Part shown: one piece after another, positions 39,166 to 47,107 of the stretch
Position numbering within the stretch: position 1 is the stretch's first letter
Layout of the letters: the number at the start of each line of letters is the position of its first letter
NCBI GenBank assembly: GCA_021154985.1
Contig: JAJNQE010000021.1
Location: forward strand, 1 to 47,862
Direction: 5' to 3'
Source: Hydrogenophaga sp.
GTDB lineage: Bacteria; Pseudomonadota; Gammaproteobacteria; Burkholderiales; Burkholderiaceae_C
Length of the DNA stretch: 47,862 bases
Notes under the pieces: generated by a model
Told to the model about the DNA's origin: nothing
Database searches by the model: none
Seen by the model: the letters and a program-made list of their open reading frames with translations, nothing else
Made by a program: the position numbers and the translations under genes

Positions 39166-40725
39166 ATGCACGCGCTGCAACTCGATACCTACCAACTCAC
39201 CAAACGCTTCGGCGCCTTCACCGCGCTGGACGGCGTGTCGCTCACCGTGCGCCCCGGCACCGTGCACGCGCTGCTCGGTGAAAACGGCGCCGGCAAGAGC
39301 ACCTTTGTGAAGGCCGTGGTGGGCTACCACCGGGGCGACGAAGGCTCGGTGCTGATCGATGGCCGCGAGCAGGACATCCACTCGCCCAGCGTGGCGCGCG
39401 AACTCGGCATCGGCATGGTCTACCAGCACTTCACCGTGGTGCCCGGCATGACCGTGGCCGAAAACCTGCTGCTGGCGCGCGGTGCGCTGCCCGCCGTGAT
39501 CGACTGGAAAGCCGCACGCGCCGAGCTCAGTGCCTTCATGGCCAGCGCGCCGTTTTCGCTCGACCTTGACGCTTATCCCATCGACCTTTCGGCCGGGCAG
39601 AAACAGAAGCTGGAGATCCTCAAGCAAATGCTGCTCAAGCCGCGTTTGCTGATCCTGGACGAACCCACCTCGGTGCTCACGCCGCAGGAGGCCGACGAAG
39701 TGCTGGGTGCGCTGAAAGCGCGTGCGCACGCGGGCGACTGCTCCATCGTCATGATCACGCACAAGTTCCGCGAGGTCACCGCCTATGCCGACGACGTGTC
39801 GGTGCTGCGGCGCGGCCAACTCGTGCTGAGCAAGGCCGTGGCGCAGACCAGCCCCGACGAACTCGCGCATGCCATGGTGGGCCAGGCGGCCGAAAAAGCC
39901 TTGCTGGAGAAAACCGCTCAGCCGTTGGACGCCGAGGTGACGCTGGCGGTGGACGACCTCACGGTGATGGGCGATCGCGGCGACCTCGCGCTCAACGGCC
40001 TCACGCTGCAGGTGCGCGCCGGCGAGATCCTGGGCATTGCCGGTGTGTCGGGCAACGGCCAGAAGGAACTGATGCAGGCGCTCACAGGCCAGCGCGCACG
40101 GCTGGGTGGCGATGTCACGGTGCATGGCGAACCCTACGCCGGCCGGCGCCAGCAAAACCGGGTGCTGCAGGTGCGCAGCCTGCCCGAGGAGCCGCTGAAC
40201 AACGCCTGCGTGCCCGACATGAGCGTCGCGGAAAACATGGCCCTGCGCCTGTTCGACGAAGTGCCGCAGGCCCAGGCTGGCTTCGTGCGGTGGCCCCGGC
40301 TGCGTGCCATGGCGCAACGCTGGGTGGACGAATACCGCGTGAAGACACCCGGCATCGCGGCACCCATCCGGGCACTCTCGGGCGGCAACGTGCAGCGCGC
40401 CGTGCTCGCGCGCGAGCTGGCGGGTGAGGCGAAGCTGCTGCTGGTCAGCAACCCGACCTTTGGTCTGGACTTCGCCGCCACCGCCGAGATCCATGCCCGG
40501 CTCGTGGCCGCGCGCAACCGGGGCGCGGCCGTGCTGCTGATCAGCGAAGACCTCGACGAACTCATGCAACTGGCCGACCGCGTGGCGGTGATCAGCGGGG
40601 GGCAACTGGTGTTTGAAACGCCGGCCGATGGCGCCGACCGCAAGCTGCTGGGTGCCCACATGGCTGGTGGTCATGGTGAGGAAGCCGCGCAGAGTGAACC
40701 GCTGAATGAGGAAGTCTCTGCATGA
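39166..40725 (+). CDS. BMP-type ABC transporter ATP-binding protein (two ATPase domains)
   Basis: 519 residues with two fused nucleotide-binding domains, like RbsA. Domain 1 has Walker A GENGAGKST, signature LSAGQKQKL and Walker B LLILDEPTS. Domain 2 has a degenerate Walker A (GVSGNGQKEL), which is normal for this class, with LSGGNVQRAVLAREL. It powers the two permeases encoded three genes upstream. Its end overlaps the next gene by four bases (ATGA). Confidence 0.92.
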   Translation: MHALQLDTYQLTKRFGAFTALDGVSLTVRPGTVHALLGENGAGKSTFVKAVVGYHRGDEGSVLIDGREQDIHSPSVARELGIGMVYQHFTVVPGMTVAENLLLARGALPAVIDWKAARAELSAFMASAPFSLDLDAYPIDLSAGQKQKLEILKQMLLKPRLLILDEPTSVLTPQEADEVLGALKARAHAGDCSIVMITHKFREVTAYADDVSVLRRGQLVLSKAVAQTSPDELAHAMVGQAAEKALLEKTAQPLDAEVTLAVDDLTVMGDRGDLALNGLTLQVRAGEILGIAGVSGNGQKELMQALTGQRARLGGDVTVHGEPYAGRRQQNRVLQVRSLPEEPLNNACVPDMSVAENMALRLFDEVPQAQAGFVRWPRLRAMAQRWVDEYRVKTPGIAAPIRALSGGNVQRAVLARELAGEAKLLLVSNPTFGLDFAATAEIHARLVAARNRGAAVLLISEDLDELMQLADRVAVISGGQLVFETPADGADRKLLGAHMAGGHGEEAAQSEPLNEEVSA

Positions 40726-41381
40726 ACACCGTGACCGCCCGCCCCTTCAACTTTGAACTCGACTCGGCGCATGCCGCGCTGGTCATCATCGACATGCAGC
40801 GCGATTTTGTGGAGCCTGGTGGTTTCGGCGAATCGCTCGGCAACACCGTGGAGCCTCTGCAGGCCATCGTACCGGCCATCGCCAACGTGTTGGCGGCGTG
40901 GCGCGCCATGGGCGGGCTGGTGGTGCACACGCGCGAATCGCACGCACCCGACCTGAGCGACTGCCCGCCCGCCAAACGCCTGCGTGGCTCGCCCAGCCTG
41001 CGCATCGGTGACGTGGGCCCCATGGGGCGGGTGCTGGTGCGCGGTGAGCCGGGCAACCAGATCGTGCCTGCGCTGGCCCCGCAGGCCGGCGAGGTGGTGA
41101 TCGACAAGCCCGGCAAGGGGGCTTTTTACGCCACCGACCTGCAGCAGCAGCTGCAGGCCCGCGGCATCACCCAACTGGTGGTGGCGGGCGTCACCACCGA
41201 GGTTTGTGTTCAGTCGACCCTGCGCGAGGCGAATGATCGGGGATACGACTGCCTGGTGCTGGAAGACGGCACGGCCAGTTACTTCCCCGCGTTCCACGCC
41301 GCTGCGCTGGCCATGATCACCGCGCAGGGCGCCATCGTGGGTTGGTCGGCGACGTCGAAGGAGTTGCTCGACGCGGTGTGA
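40722..41381 (+). CDS. Second isochorismatase-fold cysteine hydrolase
   Basis: 219 residues, paralogous to the product of 38469-39155. Conserved residues are Asp24 (VIIDMQRDF), Lys129 (VIDKPGKGAF) and Cys162 (GVTTEVCVQST). The substrate-side region differs: KRWRSRQMG in the first copy is KRLRGSPSL here, and GATDPGNHQAA becomes TASYFPAFHAA. It probably cleaves a related but different amide or ureide. It is the last gene of the plus-strand operon; its stop is eight bases from the stop of the convergent GntR gene. Confidence 0.85.
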   Translation: MNTVTARPFNFELDSAHAALVIIDMQRDFVEPGGFGESLGNTVEPLQAIVPAIANVLAAWRAMGGLVVHTRESHAPDLSDCPPAKRLRGSPSLRIGDVGPMGRVLVRGEPGNQIVPALAPQAGEVVIDKPGKGAFYATDLQQQLQARGITQLVVAGVTTEVCVQSTLREANDRGYDCLVLEDGTASYFPAFHAAALAMITAQGAIVGWSATSKELLDAV

Positions 41382-41384
41382 CCT

Positions 41385-41397
41385 CGGCCTCAGGCCG
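41385..41397. terminator. Small hairpin at the convergence point of two operons
   Basis: CGGCC (41385-41389) pairs with GGCCG (41393-41397) over a three-base loop and overlaps the end of the GntR gene. There is no T run, so termination here would be weak or factor-dependent. Confidence 0.3.
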
Positions 41398-42157
41398 CTG
41401 GCGCGACCTGCTGCGCCAGGTACACCTGGTGCAAGGTGATCTTGCGCACCTCGCTCTGGCTGGTCTGGATGTGCGAGCGCAGCAGCAGGTCGGCGCGGTC
41501 GGCCTTGCGCGCGAGGATGGCGCGCAGGATCTTGGCGTGTTCGTCGTAGGTCGCATCAATGCGCACCTGCTGCAGAAAGTCGAGCCGACGGATGATGCGG
41601 ATGCGTTCGGTCACCTCGTGGTGCACACGCGCCAGCTCCGCGTTGCCAGCCGCACGCACCAGGGTCTCGTGGAAGGCCTCGTCCCACGCGGCCACTTCGG
41701 CCGGATCGGAATTTCGTTCGGTCACCGGAACCAGCCAGCGTTCCCTGAGCATCTGCAACTCGGGTGATGAAGCGGTCATTTCCTGCAGGCACAGCCGTTG
41801 CACCGCCGCGGTCTCCAGCACCATGCGCAGGTCGTAGAGTTGGTCGAACTTGTCGAAGTCGAACGGCAGCACGCGCCAGCCGCTGCGAAACATCACCTCC
41901 ACCAGACCGTCTTGCTGCAGTCGGAACAGCGCCTGGCGCACCGGCGTGCGCGACACATCCAGCCGCGCGCACAGTTCGTGTTCGGTGAAGCGGTCACCTG
42001 GCACCAGGCGGAAGTCGGCAATGTCCTGCTTGACTTGGCGGTACACCTCTTCGGCGCGCGACTGAAACGGCTCTACGGTGGCGACCTTGACGGCGCTCGC
42101 GCGTGTACGGACTGGGCGCAGGTTGCGCGTGGGGCCTGAGGCGGCGTGCTTGGGCAT
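41390..42157 (-). CDS. GntR-family regulator with FCD domain
   Basis: 255 residues. The winged helix-turn-helix is at about residues 35-100 (GDRFTEHELCARLDVSRTPVRQALFRLQQDGLVEV). The rest is an all-helical FCD ligand domain with AWDEAFHETLVRAAGN and later helices carrying metal- or acid-binding His residues. It is the last gene of the minus-strand operon, overlapping atzH by one base (TGATG), so it is auto-regulated if it binds the palindrome at 46890-46909. It is the prime candidate to bind the matching site at 34127 as well. Confidence 0.92.
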   Translation of the reverse strand: MPKHAASGPTRNLRPVRTRASAVKVATVEPFQSRAEEVYRQVKQDIADFRLVPGDRFTEHELCARLDVSRTPVRQALFRLQQDGLVEVMFRSGWRVLPFDFDKFDQLYDLRMVLETAAVQRLCLQEMTASSPELQMLRERWLVPVTERNSDPAEVAAWDEAFHETLVRAAGNAELARVHHEVTERIRIIRRLDFLQQVRIDATYDEHAKILRAILARKADRADLLLRSHIQTSQSEVRKITLHQVYLAQQVAPAA

Positions 42158-42531
42158 CAGGCCATCCAGCTCACATGGGCCGAGACCACCCGCCAGCCTT
42201 CGGGCATTCTCACCCAGGTCTGGCTCTGGCGGCCGATGCGCGGGTTGCCCTCGCGCTGGAATTCGATGTTGGTGGTGGCCGCATCGCGGCCATGCGTGGT
42301 GATGGCCGTGCGCAGCACCGTGCGTTGCAAGCCGGCAGCGGGCCGGCCGTTGCGAAACGCGCGGATCTCTTTGATGCCGTAGAGGTTCTCGGTGGCGCCG
42401 TAGCGAAGCGTGTGCGGGCTGTCCCAGAACAGCTCGTCGAGCACGGCCACGTCGTTGCTCACGAGGGCTTGTTCGTAGCGCTCAAAGGCAGTCGTCACCT
42501 CGGCCAGCACGTCGGGCAGGTTGGTCTCCAT
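42157..42531 (-). CDS. atzH: AtzH/HpxZ-like protein (DUF3225, SnoaL-like fold)
   Basis: 124 residues with the hallmark stretches VAVLDELFWDSPHTLRYGATENLYG, IRAFRNGRPAAGL and RIGRQSQTWVRMPEGWRVV. The family includes HpxZ of purine (oxalurate) catabolism and AtzH of the cyanuric acid pathway, reported to deaminate 1,3-dicarboxyurea. It directly follows atzE with no gap. Which of the two chemistries applies is undecided from sequence alone. Confidence 0.88.
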   Translation of the reverse strand: METNLPDVLAEVTTAFERYEQALVSNDVAVLDELFWDSPHTLRYGATENLYGIKEIRAFRNGRPAAGLQRTVLRTAITTHGRDAATTNIEFQREGNPRIGRQSQTWVRMPEGWRVVSAHVSWMA

Positions 42532-43926
42532 TCAGAACTCCACGGGTTTGCAGTGAGCAAGACCCGCATTGTGCAGTGCCATGCCGGCGCGCAAAGCCAG
42601 GTCTTCCCGCCAGGGCGCTGCAATCAGCTGCACCCCGATGGGCAGACCGCCAGTGCCCGAGGGCCACAGGGGCGCTGCCACCACCGGGCAGCCGGCGAAC
42701 GAGATGGGTTGCGTGAGCAGCCCGATGGTGGGGCGGCAGGGCAGGCGCTGGCCGTTGATCTCGACCCACTCGGTGCCCAGGGGCTGTGCGGGCACCGGTG
42801 TGGCGGGTGCGATCAACACGTCCCAGTCGCGGAACAGGGTGTTGACCCTGTCGCGGTAGACGCGGCGAAAGCGCTGTGCGCGCGTGTACCAGGCCGCTGG
42901 CTGCAGGGCGCCCGAGATGAAGCGGTCCACCGACAGCGGCTCGAAGTCGGCCGCCCGGGTGCGTAGGCGTTGCAGGTGCAGGGCACCGCCCTCGCTGGCG
43001 CTTACGATGAAGGCAGCGGCGCGTGCTTGCGCCGCATCCGGCCATTCGACGGTCGCTGTGGCTCCCAGCGCCTGCGCGGCGAGAGCGACCACCTCGCGGG
43101 CGGGCGCGGTGGTGTGTTCGGCGAAGTAGCCGCCCAGCACACCGATGCGAAGGCCCTGGACGCCCAGGCTCAGCGAGCGCACCGTGGGTTGCACCGTGGC
43201 GGCGTGGCAGCCTGGGTCCAGCGGGTCGGCGCCCTGCAGGGCGTCGTAGGCCAGGGCCAGGCCGGGCAGGTCGTCGGCGAAGGGCCCGAGGTGGTCGAGG
43301 CTGTGCACGAACGGGTAGCTGCCGCGCCGCGAGAGCCGACCGAAGGTGGGTTTGAGGCCCCACACACCGCACAGTGAGGAAGGCACGCGGATCGAGCCGT
43401 TGGTGTCCGACCCCAATGTCAACGGTACCTGGCCCGCCGCCACTGCTGCGCCCGATCCGCCCGACGATCCCCCAGCCGAGCAGTCGAGCCTGTGCGGGTT
43501 GTGCGTGGGGCCAAAGTGCGTGTTTTCGGTGGTGAAGCCGTAGGCGTATTCGTCCATGTTGAGCGAGCCGACCAGCACCGCACCGCTGTCCTGCAAGCGT
43601 TGAACGAGCACCGCGTCGGCTTTGGCCGGCGGGTCGGCCCGGTTGACTTTGGAGCCAGCGAGTGTCACTTCGCCCGCGACGTCGAACAGGTTCTTGACCG
43701 CGAAGGGCACACCCGCCAGTGGACCCAGCGGCTCACCCCTTGCGCGCTGCGCATCCACCCGCGCGGCCTGTGCACGGGCGGCGTTGAAGCGCGTGCTCGT
43801 GAAGGCATTCACACGGCCGTCGGTGGCTTCGATGCGCGCGATGCAGGTTTCCAGTAGTTCGACCGCGCTCTGGGTGCCACTCGCCACCGCCTGCGCGGCC
43901 TGACTCAGGGACAAGGGGGCGTTCAT
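42532..43926 (-). CDS. atzE: AtzE-family amidohydrolase (1-carboxybiuret hydrolase / HpxY type)
   Basis: 464 residues of the amidase-signature family. The catalytic triad is Lys78 (FAVKNLFD), Ser154 (GGSSGGSG) and Ser178 (DTNGSIRVPSS). ENTHFGPTHNPHR, LKPTFGRLSRRGSYPFVHSLDHLGP and SVDRFISGALQPAAWY are recalled from AtzE proteins. In the s-triazine pathway AtzE with AtzG converts 1-carboxybiuret to 1,3-dicarboxyurea and ammonia. The HpxY branch acts in oxalurate breakdown. It is flanked by atzG (nine bases upstream) and atzH. Confidence 0.9.
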   Translation of the reverse strand: MNAPLSLSQAAQAVASGTQSAVELLETCIARIEATDGRVNAFTSTRFNAARAQAARVDAQRARGEPLGPLAGVPFAVKNLFDVAGEVTLAGSKVNRADPPAKADAVLVQRLQDSGAVLVGSLNMDEYAYGFTTENTHFGPTHNPHRLDCSAGGSSGGSGAAVAAGQVPLTLGSDTNGSIRVPSSLCGVWGLKPTFGRLSRRGSYPFVHSLDHLGPFADDLPGLALAYDALQGADPLDPGCHAATVQPTVRSLSLGVQGLRIGVLGGYFAEHTTAPAREVVALAAQALGATATVEWPDAAQARAAAFIVSASEGGALHLQRLRTRAADFEPLSVDRFISGALQPAAWYTRAQRFRRVYRDRVNTLFRDWDVLIAPATPVPAQPLGTEWVEINGQRLPCRPTIGLLTQPISFAGCPVVAAPLWPSGTGGLPIGVQLIAAPWREDLALRAGMALHNAGLAHCKPVEF

Positions 43927-43935
43927 GGCGCGCCC

Positions 43936-44142
43936 TCAGGGTTGTGAAGCTTGAAAGGGCGCCGGGCAGTAGATCTCAGCCGGCTCGTCGTGCGGTGCCA
44001 GCTCAAAGCCGTCGAGCAGCGCGGCCAGCGCAGCCGTGCGCTGCAGGTGGGTGGCCACGCGCTGTGCTTGTGCATCGCCCAATGGCAGGTCCACAGCCAC
44101 CGAAGCGGCCTTGACATAGGCCAGCGTCTGTTGCTCGGTCAT
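43936..44142 (-). CDS. atzG: AtzG/HpxX-like small partner subunit (DUF4089)
   Basis: 68 residues (MTEQQTLAYVKAASVAVDLPLG...), too short to be found easily. It starts at the ATG complementary to 44140-44142, overlapping the ABC ATPase stop by four bases. Small helical DUF4089 proteins precede AtzE-family amidases and, in AtzEG, form a heterotetramer needed for stable enzyme. The ATQ/HLQRTAALAALLDGFEL pattern and the acidic-proline tail (HDEPAEIYCPAPF) fit. Position and size make the call firm even though the sequence is short. Confidence 0.85.
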   Translation of the reverse strand: MTEQQTLAYVKAASVAVDLPLGDAQAQRVATHLQRTAALAALLDGFELAPHDEPAEIYCPAPFQASQP

Positions 44143-44960
44143 CTGCGCACCTCTCGCTGGAAAATCTCCAGGCTGCGCTTCTTCGCTGCAACAAAACTGG
44201 CCTCGGACAGCGTGGCCGTGGTGCGCGGGCGCGGGTCGTCGTAGGGCAGGATCTCGGCCACCTTGGTCGGGCGCTTGGTGAGCAGCAGCACCTGGTCTGC
44301 CAGATACACGGCTTCTTCCAGGTCGTGGGAGACCAGGACCATGGTGGTACCGGTCTGCATGAACACCTCTTGCAGTTTCTCGCGGATGAACAGCGTCATT
44401 TCGAAGTCGAGCGCGGAGAAGGGTTCGTCGAGAAACAGCACCTCGGGGTTGGGCGCCAGCGCCCGCATGATCGACGCTGTCTGCTGCTGTCCGCCTGAGA
44501 GCTCGTAAGGGTAGCGGTTGAGGTCGAACTTCACGTCGAACGAGGCCACCAGTTCGGCCATGCGCCGGTCCACCTCGGCCTTGCTCCTGCCTTCGAGCTT
44601 GAGCGGGTAGGCGATGTTGTCGATGGTGCGCATCCACGGGAACATCGCTTCGCGGTAGTTCTGGAACACGTAGCCGATCTTGGTGTCCTTGAGGCTCTTG
44701 CCGTCGAACAGGATCTCGCCGCTGTCGATCGGCACCAGTCCCGCGATCATGTTGATCAGCGTGCTCTTGCCGCAGCCGTTGGGCCCGAACACCGAGACGA
44801 TCTTGTGCTTGGGGATGTCGAGGTCGAAGTTCTCGTACAGCGGCCAACCCGCGAAGTACTTGGTGAGACCGCGGATGGTGATGTGTGTACCGGCCGGCCC
44901 GGGTTTGAATTCAGGCACCGGCACGTCGGCAAACACAGGGGCATTCAACACGGTGCTCAT
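44139..44960 (-). CDS. ABC transporter ATP-binding protein (nitrate/sulfonate/taurine type)
   Basis: 273 residues with all motifs intact: Walker A GPNGCGKST, Q-loop VFQNYREAMFPW, signature LSGGQQQT, Walker B VLFLDEPFSALD and H-loop VSHDLEEAV. The SsuB/TauB/NrtD-like family couples to single-permease importers. It overlaps the permease gene upstream by four bases and atzG downstream by four bases. Confidence 0.93.
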   Translation of the reverse strand: MSTVLNAPVFADVPVPEFKPGPAGTHITIRGLTKYFAGWPLYENFDLDIPKHKIVSVFGPNGCGKSTLINMIAGLVPIDSGEILFDGKSLKDTKIGYVFQNYREAMFPWMRTIDNIAYPLKLEGRSKAEVDRRMAELVASFDVKFDLNRYPYELSGGQQQTASIMRALAPNPEVLFLDEPFSALDFEMTLFIREKLQEVFMQTGTTMVLVSHDLEEAVYLADQVLLLTKRPTKVAEILPYDDPRPRTTATLSEASFVAAKKRSLEIFQREVRR

Positions 44961-45796
44961 CTTCCACTCCAGTGCACGATCCGACGTTCAACGACCAGGA
45001 ACAGGACGTTCAGCGCATAGCCGAGCGCACCCGCCGCGAGGATGGACGCGTACATGTCCTTCACATTCATCACCTGCTGCGAGTTGATGATGCGGTTGCC
45101 CAGGCCGCTGTCGGCGCCGATGAACATCTCGGCCACGATCACGATGACCAGGGCCATCGACACGGCCGAGCGCAGACCCACAAAGCTGGGTTGCAGGCTT
45201 TCCCAGATCAGCACGTCCTTGAACACTTGCCAGCGCGTGGCACCCATCACCTTGGCCGCCATCACGCGCTGCTTGCGTGCGTTGATCACACCGTAGGCGC
45301 TGTTGAAGATCACGATCAGCAGCGCGCCGAACGCGGCGATGGCCACCTTGTTGATGTCGGACACGCCGAACACCATGAGGAACAGCGGGATGAGCGCCGA
45401 CGAAGGTGTGGAGCGGAAGAAGTCGATCAGGAACTCCACGCTGCGGTAGGCCTTCTCGTTGCTGCCCAGCAGCACGCCCAGCGGCATGCCGACCACGGCA
45501 GCAATCAGGAATGCCTGCACGGTGCGCCAGACTGTCACGGCAAAGTCGGTCAGCAGCGGACCACCGGCCAGACCACTCAACAGAGCACCGATCGCATCGA
45601 CCGGTGCAGGCAGCAGGATGGGCTTGATGAAGCCGGTGCGCACCGCCAGGTCCCAGATGATGAAGAGCACGACCGGGCCAACGAAGGGCAGGGCGCGACC
45701 CCAGTCGGTTTTGCGGGGAGCCGCCGGGGCCGCGTTGGCGGCTGGCGGTGTCCAGGGCTTGGCCGCTTCGGCGACCACGTGCTGCGCGGCTTCCAT
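44957..45796 (-). CDS. ABC transporter permease (nitrate/sulfonate/taurine type)
   Basis: 279 residues with about six membrane helices. The EAA-type coupling loop reads INARKQRVMAAKVMGATRWQVFKDVLI, followed by GLRSAVSMALVIVIVAEMFIG, typical of SsuC/TauC-like permeases. A Pro/Ala-rich N-terminal tail of about 35 residues is cytoplasmic. It lies five bases after the binding-protein gene. Confidence 0.93.
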   Translation of the reverse strand: MEAAQHVVAEAAKPWTPPAANAAPAAPRKTDWGRALPFVGPVVLFIIWDLAVRTGFIKPILLPAPVDAIGALLSGLAGGPLLTDFAVTVWRTVQAFLIAAVVGMPLGVLLGSNEKAYRSVEFLIDFFRSTPSSALIPLFLMVFGVSDINKVAIAAFGALLIVIFNSAYGVINARKQRVMAAKVMGATRWQVFKDVLIWESLQPSFVGLRSAVSMALVIVIVAEMFIGADSGLGNRIINSQQVMNVKDMYASILAAGALGYALNVLFLVVERRIVHWSGR

Positions 45797-45801
45797 CGCG
45801 C

Positions 45802-46818
45802 TCAGCCTTTGTAGATCATGGTGTCGACCATGAGGCGCGAGCTGAAAATGCCCTTCTCCGAGAACAGGTCGAAGAACTTCTGGAAGTGGCCGATGTCGGC
45901 CGGGGTGAATTCGTTGTACATGGTGTAGGCGGCCAGCGGCACTTCACCTGCCAGTGGGCCTTCGATGGGTGTGTAGCCGGTGAGGTACTTGCGTGCCTCC
46001 ACCGGCTTGCTGCGCACGTAGGCCACACCTTTGGCATAGGCCGCCACAAACTTCTTTGCCGCCTCGGGGTTCTTCTTGATGAAGTCGGACGACAGCGATG
46101 CCGAGCCGCCAAACCAGGGCGCCATGTTGTCGCCAAGCACATACCGCGCAATCACACCCGCTTCGAGTACCCGGCTGGTGCCGTTCATGCGGCCGATGGT
46201 GCCCGTGGGCTCGAGCGTGTAGGCGCCGTCGATCTGACCCGCGGCGAGTGCGGCCACGTGCTGACCGATGGGCAGCTCCACCACGGTGGCACCGGTGGCA
46301 CCGCCGCGCTCCAGGATCGTCTTGGCCAGCGTCACGTTCTGGATGCCGGGGCCGGAGGCCACGCGCTTGCCCTTGAGGTCGGCCATGACCTTGGCGGGGC
46401 TGGCCACCGGCACGATGACTTCGTCGAGCACGTTCTTCACGTTGCTCGGGTTGGAGCAGAAGATCTTGAATGTGCCGGGCTGGGCGAGTTCGCCAATGGC
46501 GATGTTGGCCGAGCCGGTGCCGTTGGCCGTGCCATCGGAGCGGCCCGAGAGCACGGCTTCCATCACCTGTTGGGCGCCAGCAAACTTGAGCGGCTCCACG
46601 TCGAGCCCTGCTTCCTTGAAGTAGCCCAGTTCGATGGCCGAATAAAAAGGCAGGCCAGCGGCAATAGGCCAGTAGCCCAGCCGCACTTTGGTCGCTGCCT
46701 GTGCGCGCACCAGGCTCGGTGCGCCCAGCAGTCCAATGGCCGCGCCTGCTGCGCCGAGCTGCAACACCGTGCGTCGGTTGGTCGAAGTGGACAGGGCGGC
46801 GGTGGTGAAGGTCTTCAT
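45802..46818 (-). CDS. ABC transporter substrate-binding protein (NMT1/SsuA-like)
   Basis: The start is the ATG complementary to 46816-46818, giving 338 residues. The N-terminus has a twin-arginine-type signal (NRRTVLQLGAAGAAIGLLGAPSLVRAQA). The mature part starts KVRLGYWPIAAGLPFYSAIELGYFKEAGLDVEP, the hallmark of binding proteins for nitrate, sulfonates, pyrimidine precursors and similar anions. It is first in the seven-gene minus-strand operon, so the substrate is probably the precursor cleaved by AtzGEH. Confidence 0.92.
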   Translation of the reverse strand: MKTFTTAALSTSTNRRTVLQLGAAGAAIGLLGAPSLVRAQAATKVRLGYWPIAAGLPFYSAIELGYFKEAGLDVEPLKFAGAQQVMEAVLSGRSDGTANGTGSANIAIGELAQPGTFKIFCSNPSNVKNVLDEVIVPVASPAKVMADLKGKRVASGPGIQNVTLAKTILERGGATGATVVELPIGQHVAALAAGQIDGAYTLEPTGTIGRMNGTSRVLEAGVIARYVLGDNMAPWFGGSASLSSDFIKKNPEAAKKFVAAYAKGVAYVRSKPVEARKYLTGYTPIEGPLAGEVPLAAYTMYNEFTPADIGHFQKFFDLFSEKGIFSSRLMVDTMIYKG

Positions 46819-46889
46819 GGATGGGCTCCAGCGGGTTGATTGAACGGCGACGCACCAGATGGAAGCGATCCGCACCACGCATGGGCATT

Positions 46890-46909
46890 CCATCTTGTAT
46901 CCAAGATGG
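46890..46909. promoter_or_regulatory. Perfect 20-bp palindrome, candidate GntR/FCD operator
   Basis: CCATCTTG (46890-46897), TATC, CAAGATGG (46902-46909). It lies 72-91 bases upstream of the minus-strand operon and shares TCTTG-N4-CAAGA with the site at 34127-34140. A second short palindrome GCTTGCAAGC (46909-46918) adjoins it. Confidence 0.7.
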
Positions 46910-47107
46910 CTTGCAAGCTTGATGCCAACGTCAGAATCCCTCGGGAGAATCTGCGCTGGCCCGTTCGGGGGCTGTGGCTTCAGTCGATCGGTTCTCGTGG
47001 ATCGATTGCCGGGATGCTGTAGGCGGCGACTGGCCGAAGCGCTCGAGGCGATGGTCGCTTGCGGGGTCCGAGTGGTTGCGCTGCCGCCGCTCTATGAGGG
47101 GTGAGGC

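Noticed and set aside
34213..46818. Cyanuric acid degradation operon
   Set aside because: AtzE/G/H and BiuH-like genes suggest it, but no cyanuric acid hydrolase (AtzD/barbiturase) and no allophanate hydrolase (AtzF) are present in the window, so the substrate is left open.
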